64,000 bases of DNA from Hydrogenimonas sp. SS33 (GTDB lineage: Bacteria; Campylobacterota; Campylobacteria; Campylobacterales; Hydrogenimonadaceae): the NCBI RefSeq assembly GCF_040436365.1, contig NZ_AP026369.1:2190568-2254567 (forward strand). Direction: 5' to 3'. The position numbers and the translations under genes were made by a program. Under the pieces are notes generated by a model. It saw only the letters and a program-made list of their open reading frames with translations, was not told the origin of the DNA and did no database searches. This document shows positions 24,724 to 32,633 of this stretch, piece by piece (the first letter of the stretch is position 1; every line of letters begins with the position of its first letter).

Positions 24724-25521
24724 ATGAGTATCAGAAGAGCGGCGGTCGCCGGGCAGTTCTATCCTGGCTCGGCGCAGGAGATCGAGGCGATGTTCGCCCA
24801 TTTCAACAAACTTTTGGAAGAGAATATCAAAGACCCCTCGTTGCTGAAACAGTCGACGCGGGCGGTGATCGTCCCCCATGCGGGGTATGTCTACAGCGGT
24901 TTCACCGCCAACGTGGCCTACAGGCTCCTTGCCAACAGCGGCGCCAAGCGGGTGGTGGTCATCGGCCCCAGCCACAGGGTCTACCTGCAGGGCACCAGCG
25001 TCAGCGATTTCGAGCGTTTCGAAACGCCGCTGGGTGACCTGCCCATCGACCGGATGACGGTGGAAGAGCTGGTGGAACGTTTCGGCCTCGTTTTCGTGCC
25101 GGCGGCCCATCAGGAGCACAGCACGGAGGTGCAGATGCCCTTTGTGAAAACCTATCTTCCCGACGCGTCGGTCGTGGAGCTGGTCTACGGCGACGAAGAC
25201 CCCCGGCGTCTGGCGCAGGTGATCGAGTGGCTCCTGAAGGACCCGGATACGGCGGTGGTCATCAGTACCGACCTGAGCCACTACTACGACATTGAGAAGG
25301 CCAAGACCCTCGACAGTATCTGTCTCGACGCGGTCGCCAGGCTCGACCCTGCCGAACTGCACCAGGGGTGTGAGGCATGCGGAAAGATCGGCGTGGAGGC
25401 GATGCTCATCGCCGCCAAAGCACTGGGTCTCAAACCGATGCTTCTCGATTACCGCACCAGTGCCGACGCCAGCGGCGATACCAGCCAGGTCGTGGGGTAT
25501 ATGAGCGCGGCGTTTGTCTAA
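24724..25521 (+). CDS. AmmeMemoRadiSam system protein B (MEMO1 family)
   Basis: A 265-residue MEMO-family protein, structurally akin to extradiol dioxygenases. The metal-site histidines are in VPHAGYVYSG (H52), GPSHRVYL (H84) and STDLSHYY, and a conserved Cys lies in EACGKIGVEAM. AAAGGAG precedes the ATG. It is the partner of the radical SAM gene upstream. Its TAA stop shares a base with the left end of MITE-like element B copy 2, so that element inserted right at the end of the gene. The molecular role in bacteria is not established. Confidence 0.9.
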   Translation: MSIRRAAVAGQFYPGSAQEIEAMFAHFNKLLEENIKDPSLLKQSTRAVIVPHAGYVYSGFTANVAYRLLANSGAKRVVVIGPSHRVYLQGTSVSDFERFETPLGDLPIDRMTVEELVERFGLVFVPAAHQEHSTEVQMPFVKTYLPDASVVELVYGDEDPRRLAQVIEWLLKDPDTAVVISTDLSHYYDIEKAKTLDSICLDAVARLDPAELHQGCEACGKIGVEAMLIAAKALGLKPMLLDYRTSADASGDTSQVVGYMSAAFV

Positions 25522-25740
25522 TACCAATCCCCATCCAAAGAAAAACATCGGGTTCGTGTGTTTGGCACGCGGGGGTGCGATTTGCCCTGCGGGACGCGGC
25601 CTCTTGCCTAAAAACCGCTAATGCCTTCGGCACCCTGCGGGCACGCGCGGTTTTCTTGACGGCAAGAGGCCGCTTAAATCGCAACGCTACCCAAACACAC
25701 GCCCCCGATGTCATGTTTAGGATTGGTTGAGGATTGGTAT
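25521..25740. mobile_element. MITE-like palindromic element B, copy 2
   Basis: About 220 bp, closely similar along its whole length to 10380-10601, with terminal repeats ATACCAATCC...GGATTGGTAT. Internal arms (GCGGCCTCTTGCC and GGCAAGAGGCCGC) pair perfectly; the compensating changes relative to copy 1 keep the pairing, which suggests the folded form matters. Confidence 0.8.
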
Positions 25741-25798
25741 AACGGCCAGAGGTGTGAATTTTGGTAGAATGGTGACAATATCCGCTAAAGGGTTAAAG

Positions 25799-26140
25799 AT
25801 GATGAAAACCTGGAAATGGTTGATCATCGGCCTCGTGGCGTCCGTGGTGACGCTGCAGGCCGACAGAATTCGGAGCACGACGATTGCCTGCTACGACACG
25901 AAGACGCTGCAGGATGTGCTGAGCCGGGTCGATCGATACAAAAATAATGATTTGAAGCTGATGCAACGAGGCTGCAAGGTGCTGGGGCCCAAAGACAAAA
26001 TCCATGTTCTGGCCCCCGATTCCAACTGCTGCGGCATCTTCTACCGCATTCAGGTGGACAAGACCAACGACATCATGTATGTCAGAAAAATCGACGTGAA
26101 GGTCGAACAGGCCGGGACGGGCAACATCTTCCGGTTTTAA
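25799..26140 (+). CDS. Small periplasmic protein, unknown function
   Basis: A 113-residue protein with a signal peptide (about MKTWKWLIIGLVASVVTLQA). The mature part has four Cys (ACYD, GCKV, NCCG), perhaps two disulfides, and a short beta-rich C-terminus. AAAGGG precedes the tandem ATGs. It lies between MITE-like element B and repeat E copy 2. I do not recognise the family. Confidence 0.65.
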   Translation: MMKTWKWLIIGLVASVVTLQADRIRSTTIACYDTKTLQDVLSRVDRYKNNDLKLMQRGCKVLGPKDKIHVLAPDSNCCGIFYRIQVDKTNDIMYVRKIDVKVEQAGTGNIFRF

Positions 26141-26146
26141 TTGCTT

Positions 26147-26270
26147 GATGTTACGCAAAGCATGAGCGAAGCCCATGCTTTGGCGGGGACACATGTGTCC
26201 CCTGCATCCCCCTAAAGCTTCGAAATCCAAGATTCCGAGAAGAGGTCACGCTTTTTGCGTAACGTCTGTT
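26147..26270 (-). repeat. Palindromic repeat E, copy 2 (inverted)
   Basis: Inverted relative to copy 1 and bounded by GTTACGCAAA at both ends. It contains an extra GGGGACACATGTGTCCCC palindrome. It sits between the convergent periplasmic protein and TcdA genes and could act as a two-way terminator. Confidence 0.7.
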
Positions 26271-26904
26271 AATTGTTCAGCAGCCGCTGCACCGCGGCCG
26301 AGCACATCGCCAGGCCGAAGGCACCGGTGACGCCTACGAAACTCCCTTTGGTCGTGCATTTGGGCTCTTCGGGGCTGAAGAGTGCGAGAAAATCCCCTTT
26401 GAAACCGCTCTTTTTCAATTCGTAACGGATCTTCCTGGCGAAGGGGTCTCCGTGAGTTTTCCAGATGGAGTCGATCTCTATTTTGGTGGGGTCGATCTTC
26501 CGGGCACCCCCGGTGGCGCTGATGAGCTTGGGCCAGGTTTTGTGTGCCAGGGCGATTTTGGCGCGGATGTCGTCGATGGCGTCGAGCACCAGATCATAGG
26601 GGGTAAAATCGAAGGTTTCGACCCATTCGGCATCGATTCTGGCGTTGACGGGTGTGACGGTGGGGTAGAGCTGCGCCAGCCGTTCCACCTTGACCGCTCC
26701 CACGGCGTCGCTGCCGATCTGGCGGTTGCGGTTGGTTTCGTCGAACCGGTCGAAGTCGACGATGGTGACATCCTGTATGCCGGTGCGAAAGAGGCAGTCG
26801 AGGCAGAAGCTGCCGACCCCGCCCACGCCCAGAAGCAGGATCTTCGCTTGCGCCAGCTTGTCGTGGTCCTCGCCGAAGAGCATCCGGCACCGTTCAAAAC
26901 GCAC
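26269..26904 (-). CDS. tcdA: ThiF/E1-like tRNA threonylcarbamoyladenosine dehydratase (TcdA-like)
   Basis: A 211-residue ThiF-family adenylating enzyme. It has the nucleotide-binding LLLGVGGVGSF, the acidic DFDRFDETNRNRQ and the DAIDDIRAK motif typical of TcdA, which cyclises t6A37 in tRNA. It lacks the C-terminal extension of the 268-residue E. coli protein. The GTG start at 26904 is chosen because AAAAAGG stands before it; an ATG at 26985 would translate a run of CCAATGA heptamers and is unlikely. ThiF- or MoeB-like roles remain possible. Confidence 0.8.
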   Translation of the reverse strand: MRFERCRMLFGEDHDKLAQAKILLLGVGGVGSFCLDCLFRTGIQDVTIVDFDRFDETNRNRQIGSDAVGAVKVERLAQLYPTVTPVNARIDAEWVETFDFTPYDLVLDAIDDIRAKIALAHKTWPKLISATGGARKIDPTKIEIDSIWKTHGDPFARKIRYELKKSGFKGDFLALFSPEEPKCTTKGSFVGVTGAFGLAMCSAAVQRLLNN

Positions 26905-26960
26905 GGGAGTTTCCTTTTTGGATAGATCGGGAAACGGGTAGATGGAGGCAGGAAAAATAC

Positions 26961-26988
26961 CCAATGACCAATGACCAATAACCAATGA
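26961..26988. repeat. Heptamer run, 4 x CCAATGA (one variant)
   Basis: Same unit as the 22195-22334 array, in the opposite orientation. It lies between tcdA and surE and ends a few bases before the surE stop. Confidence 0.85.
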
Positions 26989-26993
26989 CCATC

Positions 26994-27779
26994 TCAGTCA
27001 ATCCACTTCTCCAACCGCTCCAGATCCTCATAACTGGTCAGGTCGAGCTGGATGGGGGTGATGCTGACATATCCCTCCTTGACGGCTTCGAAGTCGCACA
27101 TCTGTTTTTTGTCGGGAATCCACTGCAGCGGGTGGAGGCCCAGCCAGTAGTACTCTTCTCCTCTGGGGTTTCGGTGGACCTGGGCGTCGTTGCCGTAGAG
27201 GCGGTAGCCCGCTTTGGTGATGCGGTACCCCTTGCACGCTTCCGGCGCCAGGGGCGGGACGTTGATGTTGAGGAAGCGGCGCTCGCAGAGAGGGAAGCCC
27301 TCTTCCAGAATCTTTTTGCAGACGGTGTAGGCCGCCTCTTTGGCCAGTTCGTATTTCAGTTCGTCGATCTCGCGGCAGCCGTAGTGGCCGCACACCTGGC
27401 TGACGGCCACGCCTGGAATGCCCTGCAAAACCGCCTCCATCGCCGCCGCGGCGGTGCCGGAGTAGGTGATGTCCTCCCCCATGTTTGCCCCGCGGTTGAT
27501 GCCGCTGACGACCAGGTCGGGGAGGTGATGTTTGTCAAAAAGGGCATATTTGCTCAGGTAAACGCAGTCGGTGGGGGTGCCGTCGTCGAGTTTGAAGAAG
27601 TCGTCGTCCAGCTCCACAAAGCGCAGCGGCCGGGTCAGAGTTAGGCTGTGGCCGCAGGCCGATTTCTCCAGGGTCGGGGCGACGACGGTGACGTGCCCAA
27701 GGGGACGCAGGGCCTCCACCAGGGCATGCAGCCCCGCCGATTCGAAGCCGTCGTCGTTGGTGATGAGTATGCGTTTCAA
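26994..27779 (-). CDS. surE: 5'/3'-nucleotidase SurE
   Basis: A 261-residue survival protein SurE, a metal-dependent nucleoside monophosphatase. The N-terminal metal site is RILITNDDGFES, followed by SGINRGANMGEDITYSGT, both hallmark motifs. The length matches the family. The TTG start at 27779 is chosen because GGAG lies five bases before it and the protein then begins LKRILITNDD as expected; a longer frame to 27845 runs into repeat element A. It is followed by tcdA in the same direction. Confidence 0.92.
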   Translation of the reverse strand: MKRILITNDDGFESAGLHALVEALRPLGHVTVVAPTLEKSACGHSLTLTRPLRFVELDDDFFKLDDGTPTDCVYLSKYALFDKHHLPDLVVSGINRGANMGEDITYSGTAAAAMEAVLQGIPGVAVSQVCGHYGCREIDELKYELAKEAAYTVCKKILEEGFPLCERRFLNINVPPLAPEACKGYRITKAGYRLYGNDAQVHRNPRGEEYYWLGLHPLQWIPDKKQMCDFEAVKEGYVSITPIQLDLTSYEDLERLEKWID

Positions 27780-27807
27780 AATCGCTCCGATAAAAAAGTC
27801 TGTATAG

Positions 27808-27925
27808 GGTACTTCAAATTTAAGGTTCATTTCGCTTTCAAACAACCCTCAACCTCGGAGAAATCCCAGGGAGGGGATTTCGAGAATGAGCGAAAAACCG
27901 GAAAGAACCTTGAAGTTGAAGTACC
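27808..27925 (-). repeat. Dispersed palindromic element A, copy 3
   Basis: About 118 bp, the shortest copy, oriented as copy 2. Its ends GGTACTTCAAATTTAAGG and CCTTGAAGTTGAAGTACC are nearly perfect inverted repeats, and the core GAAATCCC/GGGATTTC is kept. It lies between the divergent surE and thioredoxin-NHL genes. Confidence 0.8.
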
Positions 27926-27958
27926 CTGAACCTACCGATGAAAATAAGCGAATTATAT

Positions 27959-27964
27959 TATAAT
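27959..27964 (+). promoter_or_regulatory. -10 box (TATAAT) close to the thioredoxin-NHL start
   Basis: TATAAT ends ten bases before the ATG at 27975. The transcript leader would be only a few bases long and contains no Shine-Dalgarno sequence. Confidence 0.45.
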
Positions 27965-27974
27965 CTCCTCCATA

Positions 27975-29288
27975 ATGAAGAAGCCACTTGTCCATACACC
28001 TTCCCTCGACGGTTTGACCGACCTGCTCAGCGGCCGTAAAGTCACCGAGCTGACCGCCGGCCGCTATCTGCTGCTCCATTTCATGACGGGCGGGTGTATC
28101 AACTGCCTCCATCTCATCGCCGAAACGGCGCGTTACCCTGTTCCGGAAGGGCTCGCCCTCGTGACGGTGCATTCGGGAAAGTTCGAAAGGGAGAAAGAGG
28201 ACGGCTGGGTGCGTGCCTGGGCCTTTCGCCACGGCCTGGACCACCCTGTCGTCAACGACGCCGACATGCGCCTCTGGGAGGGTTTCGCCGTGCGGGCCTG
28301 GCCCACGCTGGTACTGGTGGACCCCGGGGGGTATGAAATCGGGCGGGCCAGCGGCGAGGGGACCGTGGCCGAGATGCTTTCACTCTATGAAAGAGCGAAA
28401 AAGAGGGCGGAGGAGAGCAAGAAGCTCCCACACCGGATTCGGCGGGAGCCTCTGGACTCCTACGCCTTCGCCAGAGTCGCATCGGACGGAAAACGGCTCT
28501 ATCTCTCCGATCTCGGCGGCAGGGTGGTTGTCAGCGATTTGGCGGGCAAGGTCGAAAAAACCTTTCACGGGTTTGCCGAACCCCAGGGGTTGACGCTGCT
28601 AGGCGGTCTGCTCTACGTGGCCGACCGGGCGGCGGGCGAGATTGTCGCCGTCGATCCCGAAACGGGCGAAAAAGTGGTCATCGCTTCCGGATTCCGCTCT
28701 CCGACGGGGCTGACGAACGATGGCAAGGGGCTGCAGGTTGCCCTGGCGGGAGAGCATGCCCTCCTCTGGCTCGACCCTTCCGGGCGGGAGATCGCCAGGG
28801 CGGGGCGGGGCGGCGAAGGGCTCAGGGACGGGGAGATGGGCCGCGAGGCCCAGTTCGCCCAGCCCACCGACCTTGCCTGGCTGGATGAGGCCCTCTATGT
28901 GGTCGACGCCGAAGCGAGCGCATTGCGAAAGATCGAAGAGGGAAGGGTGGAGACCCCCGTCGGATGGGATCTCTTCACCTTTGGAGACAGGGACGGCATC
29001 GGCGAGGAGGTGCGCCTGCAGCATCCCGAGGGGGTCTGCGCCGGCGTCGGCGGCTGCGGCAACCACCGCATTTTCATCGCCGACACCTACAACGACAAGG
29101 TGAAGGTCTACGACCCGCTGACCGGCCGGGTGACGACACTGGTGGAAAAGGTCGAAGAGCCGGTGGGCCTCGTCAAGGTAGGATGTGACCTCTTCATCGT
29201 CCAGCTGGGCCGAAACAGAATTTTACGTTTCGACATTTCGACCCTCACCTCCCACACGATGGAGATAAAAACTTTGGAAGGATTGTAA
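27975..29288 (+). CDS. Thioredoxin-like domain fused to NHL-repeat beta-propeller
   Basis: A 437-residue protein. The N-terminal 140 residues are a thioredoxin/TlpA-like domain with a CxxC (GGCINCLH) and the cis-Pro region RAWPTLVLVD. After a charged linker, residues about 165-430 form NHL-type propeller repeats (LYLSDLGGRVVV, LYVADRAAGEIVAVD, IFIADTYNDKVKVYDP). The arrangement is that of NHLRC2-like proteins. No signal peptide is visible, so it is probably cytoplasmic. Redox or scaffold roles are inference. The lpxB start overlaps its stop by one base. Confidence 0.85.
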   Translation: MKKPLVHTPSLDGLTDLLSGRKVTELTAGRYLLLHFMTGGCINCLHLIAETARYPVPEGLALVTVHSGKFEREKEDGWVRAWAFRHGLDHPVVNDADMRLWEGFAVRAWPTLVLVDPGGYEIGRASGEGTVAEMLSLYERAKKRAEESKKLPHRIRREPLDSYAFARVASDGKRLYLSDLGGRVVVSDLAGKVEKTFHGFAEPQGLTLLGGLLYVADRAAGEIVAVDPETGEKVVIASGFRSPTGLTNDGKGLQVALAGEHALLWLDPSGREIARAGRGGEGLRDGEMGREAQFAQPTDLAWLDEALYVVDAEASALRKIEEGRVETPVGWDLFTFGDRDGIGEEVRLQHPEGVCAGVGGCGNHRIFIADTYNDKVKVYDPLTGRVTTLVEKVEEPVGLVKVGCDLFIVQLGRNRILRFDISTLTSHTMEIKTLEGL

Positions 29289-30322
29289 TGAAACTGCTCG
29301 TCAGCGCCCTGGAACCCTCGTCGAATCTGCATCTAAAATCTCTGCTTCCCCGTCTGGAAAACGTCGCCATCGAAGGGATATTCGACCGTTCGCTGGGGAA
29401 CCCCCTCTACGGCATGGAGGATTTTTCGGTCATGGGGATCGTGGATGTTCTGGGCAAAGTCCTGCAGGGGCGCCGCGCCGTGAAGGAGATGACTGACCTG
29501 GCGGGTGCGTGCGACAAGGTGCTGCTTATCGACGCCCCCGCTTTCAACCTGCCTCTGGCGAAGTCGATCAAGCAAAGGTACCCGGAGAAAGAGATCATCT
29601 ACTATATTCTTCCCAAAGTGTGGGCATGGAAAAAGGGGAGGGCAAAAAAGGTGGACCGTTACTGCGACCGGCTGGCGGCCATTTTCCCTTTCGAAGACCG
29701 CTTCTATACGAGGGCAGAGTATGTGGGCAACCCGCTGCTGGACGAGATCAGTGTGGCCCGCCGGCCCCATGAGGAGGAGACCATCGCCTTTCTGCCGGGC
29801 AGCCGAAAAGGGGAGGTCACCCGCCTGATGCCGGTTTTCAGGGAGGTCGCGGCCGCCCTGAAGGGGCGCCGCCTGCTCCTCTCCGTCCCTTCGTTTTTGA
29901 GTGAGGAGAAGGTCGAAGCATGGTATGGGGACATCTCCGGGTTCACGGTCGTCCGTGACGCCCAGGAAACGGTGGCCCAGGCCCACTTCGCCTTCGTCTG
30001 CAGCGGTACCGCGACCCTGGAGACGGCGCTGATCGGCACTCCCTTCGTCCTGGTCTACAAAGCCCGTGGGTTGGACTGGACCATCGGCAACGCCCTGGTC
30101 AAACTCCCCTACAAAGGGCTGGCCAACATTATCATGGATTTCGCGGGAAAAGAGCCGGTCCACCCGGAGATATTCCAGGAGGAGGTGACGGCGGAGAATC
30201 TGTTGAAACAGTACGAAACTCTCGACCGCTCCCGCTTCGGTGAAAAGAGCGAAGCTCTCAGAAAGATGCTGAAGCACGGCAGCGCCGAAAACGTGGCGAA
30301 GCTGGTGATGAACCGGGTATAA
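29288..30322 (+). CDS. lpxB: Lipid-A-disaccharide synthase LpxB
   Basis: A 344-residue glycosyltransferase (GT19) that joins UDP-diacylglucosamine and lipid X in lipid A synthesis. Recognisable stretches are IDAPAFNLPLAKSIK, YYILPKVWAWKKGR, LPGSRKGEVTRLMPVF and CSGTATLETALIGTPFVLVYK. It is slightly shorter than the E. coli enzyme (382), as in related Campylobacterota. The ATG overlaps the previous stop by one base. The TATAAT of the greA promoter overlaps its stop codon. Confidence 0.93.
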   Translation: MKLLVSALEPSSNLHLKSLLPRLENVAIEGIFDRSLGNPLYGMEDFSVMGIVDVLGKVLQGRRAVKEMTDLAGACDKVLLIDAPAFNLPLAKSIKQRYPEKEIIYYILPKVWAWKKGRAKKVDRYCDRLAAIFPFEDRFYTRAEYVGNPLLDEISVARRPHEEETIAFLPGSRKGEVTRLMPVFREVAAALKGRRLLLSVPSFLSEEKVEAWYGDISGFTVVRDAQETVAQAHFAFVCSGTATLETALIGTPFVLVYKARGLDWTIGNALVKLPYKGLANIIMDFAGKEPVHPEIFQEEVTAENLLKQYETLDRSRFGEKSEALRKMLKHGSAENVAKLVMNRV

Positions 30323-30323
30323 T
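30318..30323 (+). promoter_or_regulatory. -10 box (TATAAT) for greA overlapping the lpxB stop
   Basis: TATAAT at 30318-30323 includes the lpxB TAA. GreA starts at 30351, leaving a leader of about 20 bases with GAAGAGGAT as ribosome site. Confidence 0.5.
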
Positions 30324-30350
30324 AAACGAAAAATTTCGAAGAGGATATCT

Positions 30351-30842
30351 ATGCAGAAAGAACCGATGACCGAATATGGCTACAAAAAGTTGGCCGACGA
30401 ACTGGAGTATCTCAAATCGACCGCCCGGGGCCAGGTGGCGGAAGAGATCCAGAAAGCCCGTGAGCTGGGCGATTTGAAGGAGAATGCCGAGTATCATGCC
30501 GCCAAGGAGAAGCAGTCTTTGATGGAGGCGCGCATCGCGGAGCTGGAAGACATTCTGGGGCGCGCCCAGGTGGTGGACCCGGCGACCTTCGAGCATCGGC
30601 GGGTCAGTTTCGGCTCCACGGTGACGCTGGTGGACCTGGACAGCGACGAAGAGGTGACCTACACCATCGTCGGTGCCAGCGAAGCCAACCCGGACAGGGG
30701 GCTCATCTCCTACCATTCGCCCCTGGCGCGTCAGCTTATCGGCAAGGAGCCCGGGGACGAGGTGCGCATGAAGCTGCCCGGCGGGGAGAAAGAGTTCGAA
30801 ATCGAGCAGGTGTGCTACCGGGACATCTGCTTCACGGAGTAG
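30351..30842 (+). CDS. greA: Transcription elongation factor GreA
   Basis: A 163-residue GreA, which rescues backtracked RNA polymerase. The N-terminal coiled coil carries the acidic tip AEEIQKARELGDLKENAEYH, and the C-terminal FKBP-like domain shows GSTVTLVDLDSDEEVTYTIVG and SPLARQLIGKEPGDEV. Length and motifs match the family. GAAGAGG precedes the ATG. argC begins four bases after the stop, so the two are probably co-transcribed. Confidence 0.96.
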   Translation: MQKEPMTEYGYKKLADELEYLKSTARGQVAEEIQKARELGDLKENAEYHAAKEKQSLMEARIAELEDILGRAQVVDPATFEHRRVSFGSTVTLVDLDSDEEVTYTIVGASEANPDRGLISYHSPLARQLIGKEPGDEVRMKLPGGEKEFEIEQVCYRDICFTE

Positions 30843-30846
30843 CGGC

Positions 30847-31854
30847 ATGATTCCCGTCGCCGTCATCGGTGCCAGCGGCTATACGGGGCTGGAGCTGGTG
30901 AAGATACTGGATGCCCACCCCGAGTTCGAACTGGTCTATGTGGCGACCAGCGAAGGGGAGACGACCCTCGAAGCGCTCCACCCTGCGCTGGAAAAGGTGG
31001 TCTCGATGCCGGTGGAGAAGGCGGATGCCGCCGCCGTGGCGGAGGTGGCGCAGCTTGCATTTCTGGCGCTTCCGCACAAAACCGCCATGGGGTTCGCCAA
31101 GGCGCTGCTGGAGCGGGGCGTGAAGGTGGTGGACCTCTCCGCCGACTACCGCCTCAAACAGAGTGCCTACGAAGCCCACTACTGCCCCCACGAAGATGTG
31201 AAGCACCTGCAGGAGGCGGTCTACGGCCTGCCCGAATTCTACCGGGAGGCGATCAAAAGCAGCCGCCTGGTGGCCAACCCGGGGTGCTACCCGACCGCCT
31301 CGCTGCTGGGGCTTCTTCCTTTCATCCCCTATATCAAGGAGAATACCCCCATCTTCATCGATGCCAAGAGCGGCGTCAGCGGGGCGGGGAAAAAGCTCTC
31401 CGCCACGACCCACTATGTGACGATCAATGAAAACGTCTTCGCCTACAACCCCATGAAACACCGCCATGCCCCGGAGATCGCCGAAAAGATCGATGATCTC
31501 TTCGTCACGCGGGTCCAGGTCAATTTCGTTCCCCATCTTCTGCCGGTGACCCGTGGCATGCTCTGCTCTGTGTATATGCAGCTCGAAAAGGAGCTCGACC
31601 CGCTGGAGGTTCTGGAAGATATCTACAGGGAGGAACCCTTCGTCCGGGTACGGCGCAAGCCGGTCGACATCAAGAGTGTCGCGGGAACCAACTTCTGCGA
31701 CATCTACGCCCAGGCCAACGGTACGAGCCTCTTCATTTCCAGCGCCATCGACAATCTGCTCAGAGGCGCCAGCTCCCAGGCGGTCGTCAACGCCAACATC
31801 CTCTGCGGTTTCGACGAGAGGCTGGGAATTCCCAAATACGCCTGCGTACCCTGA
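30847..31854 (+). CDS. argC: N-acetyl-gamma-glutamyl-phosphate reductase ArgC
   Basis: A 335-residue NADP-dependent reductase of arginine synthesis. It opens with VAVIGASGYTGLELVKIL (nucleotide-binding), has the catalytic Cys in NPGCYPTASLLGLLP and the dimer-region KSGVSGAGKK and HRHAPEI. The length is typical for the 330-350-residue type. No other arg gene is nearby. It follows greA closely and precedes the LpxH-like gene by 17 bases. Confidence 0.95.
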   Translation: MIPVAVIGASGYTGLELVKILDAHPEFELVYVATSEGETTLEALHPALEKVVSMPVEKADAAAVAEVAQLAFLALPHKTAMGFAKALLERGVKVVDLSADYRLKQSAYEAHYCPHEDVKHLQEAVYGLPEFYREAIKSSRLVANPGCYPTASLLGLLPFIPYIKENTPIFIDAKSGVSGAGKKLSATTHYVTINENVFAYNPMKHRHAPEIAEKIDDLFVTRVQVNFVPHLLPVTRGMLCSVYMQLEKELDPLEVLEDIYREEPFVRVRRKPVDIKSVAGTNFCDIYAQANGTSLFISSAIDNLLRGASSQAVVNANILCGFDERLGIPKYACVP

Positions 31855-31871
31855 CAGAAGGACAACCCGGC

Positions 31872-32633
31872 ATGAACCGTAACAAGGAACCCGTGGAACT
31901 CAAAGAGGGGGCCTGGTTCATAGCCGACGTCCACTACTCACGATTCAAGACCGATTTCTACCGCTTTCTCCTCGATGCACAAAAGGGTGATCTGCCGCCG
32001 CAGATCTTCCTGATGGGGGATATTTTCGACCTGCTTTTCGGAAATGCACCCAATTCGATTGAACCAAATCGCAAAATGGTCGATTTGTTACTACGCATAA
32101 GCAGGCGAACCGAAATGATCTACTTGGAAGGCAACCACGATTTCGGCCTGAAAAGGATTTTCGGTTCCCGGATGCAGGTGGTACCGCGTTTTGCCCAGCC
32201 CCTCTTCGCCACATTCGGCGGAAAGCGCATCGCCCTCCACCACGGCGACATTCTGCAGGGCATCGGTTACGAGTTTTATACGGCTCTGATCCGAAACCCT
32301 CTCGTCGACAGGGTGCTGAACCGGGTCGATACATGGAAGGAGGGGGCCATCATCGCATGGCTGGAGCGTTACAACGCAAAAAAGCGCCCCTGTTACCGCA
32401 TAGAGGATTTTGAAACCAAAATGCGGGAACGGATGGAAACGTTGCGAAAACGGTACCGGTTCGACCTCTGGATCGACGGGCATTATCACCAGGATGTCCG
32501 TTTCCGGTTCGACGGGGTCGACTATATCAACCTGCCGGCGTACGCCTGCGACAGAAGATATACAATTTTGGAAAAGGGCCCCGACGGTCCGGTATTCCGA
32601 AAGGCAAAGGATGGCAATGGGATCGAAGAGTGA
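31872..32633 (+). CDS. LpxH-like UDP-2,3-diacylglucosamine diphosphatase (calcineurin-type metallophosphatase)
   Basis: A 253-residue metallophosphoesterase. The five metal motifs are present: ADVHYS, GDIFDLLFG, EGNHDFG, LHHGDILQG and DGHYHQD. The length and insert pattern fit LpxH-type enzymes of lipid A synthesis, which would tie it to lpxB upstream; a different phosphatase role is possible. The first motif has V-H-Y instead of the usual L-H-L. The 3' end overlaps the start of cheV by 17 bp. Confidence 0.75.
   Translation: MNRNKEPVELKEGAWFIADVHYSRFKTDFYRFLLDAQKGDLPPQIFLMGDIFDLLFGNAPNSIEPNRKMVDLLLRISRRTEMIYLEGNHDFGLKRIFGSRMQVVPRFAQPLFATFGGKRIALHHGDILQGIGYEFYTALIRNPLVDRVLNRVDTWKEGAIIAWLERYNAKKRPCYRIEDFETKMRERMETLRKRYRFDLWIDGHYHQDVRFRFDGVDYINLPAYACDRRYTILEKGPDGPVFRKAKDGNGIEE

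Noticed and set aside
26905..26985. Longer start of the TcdA-like protein
   Set aside because: The extra codons translate CCAATGA heptamers; GTG 26904 has a good ribosome site.
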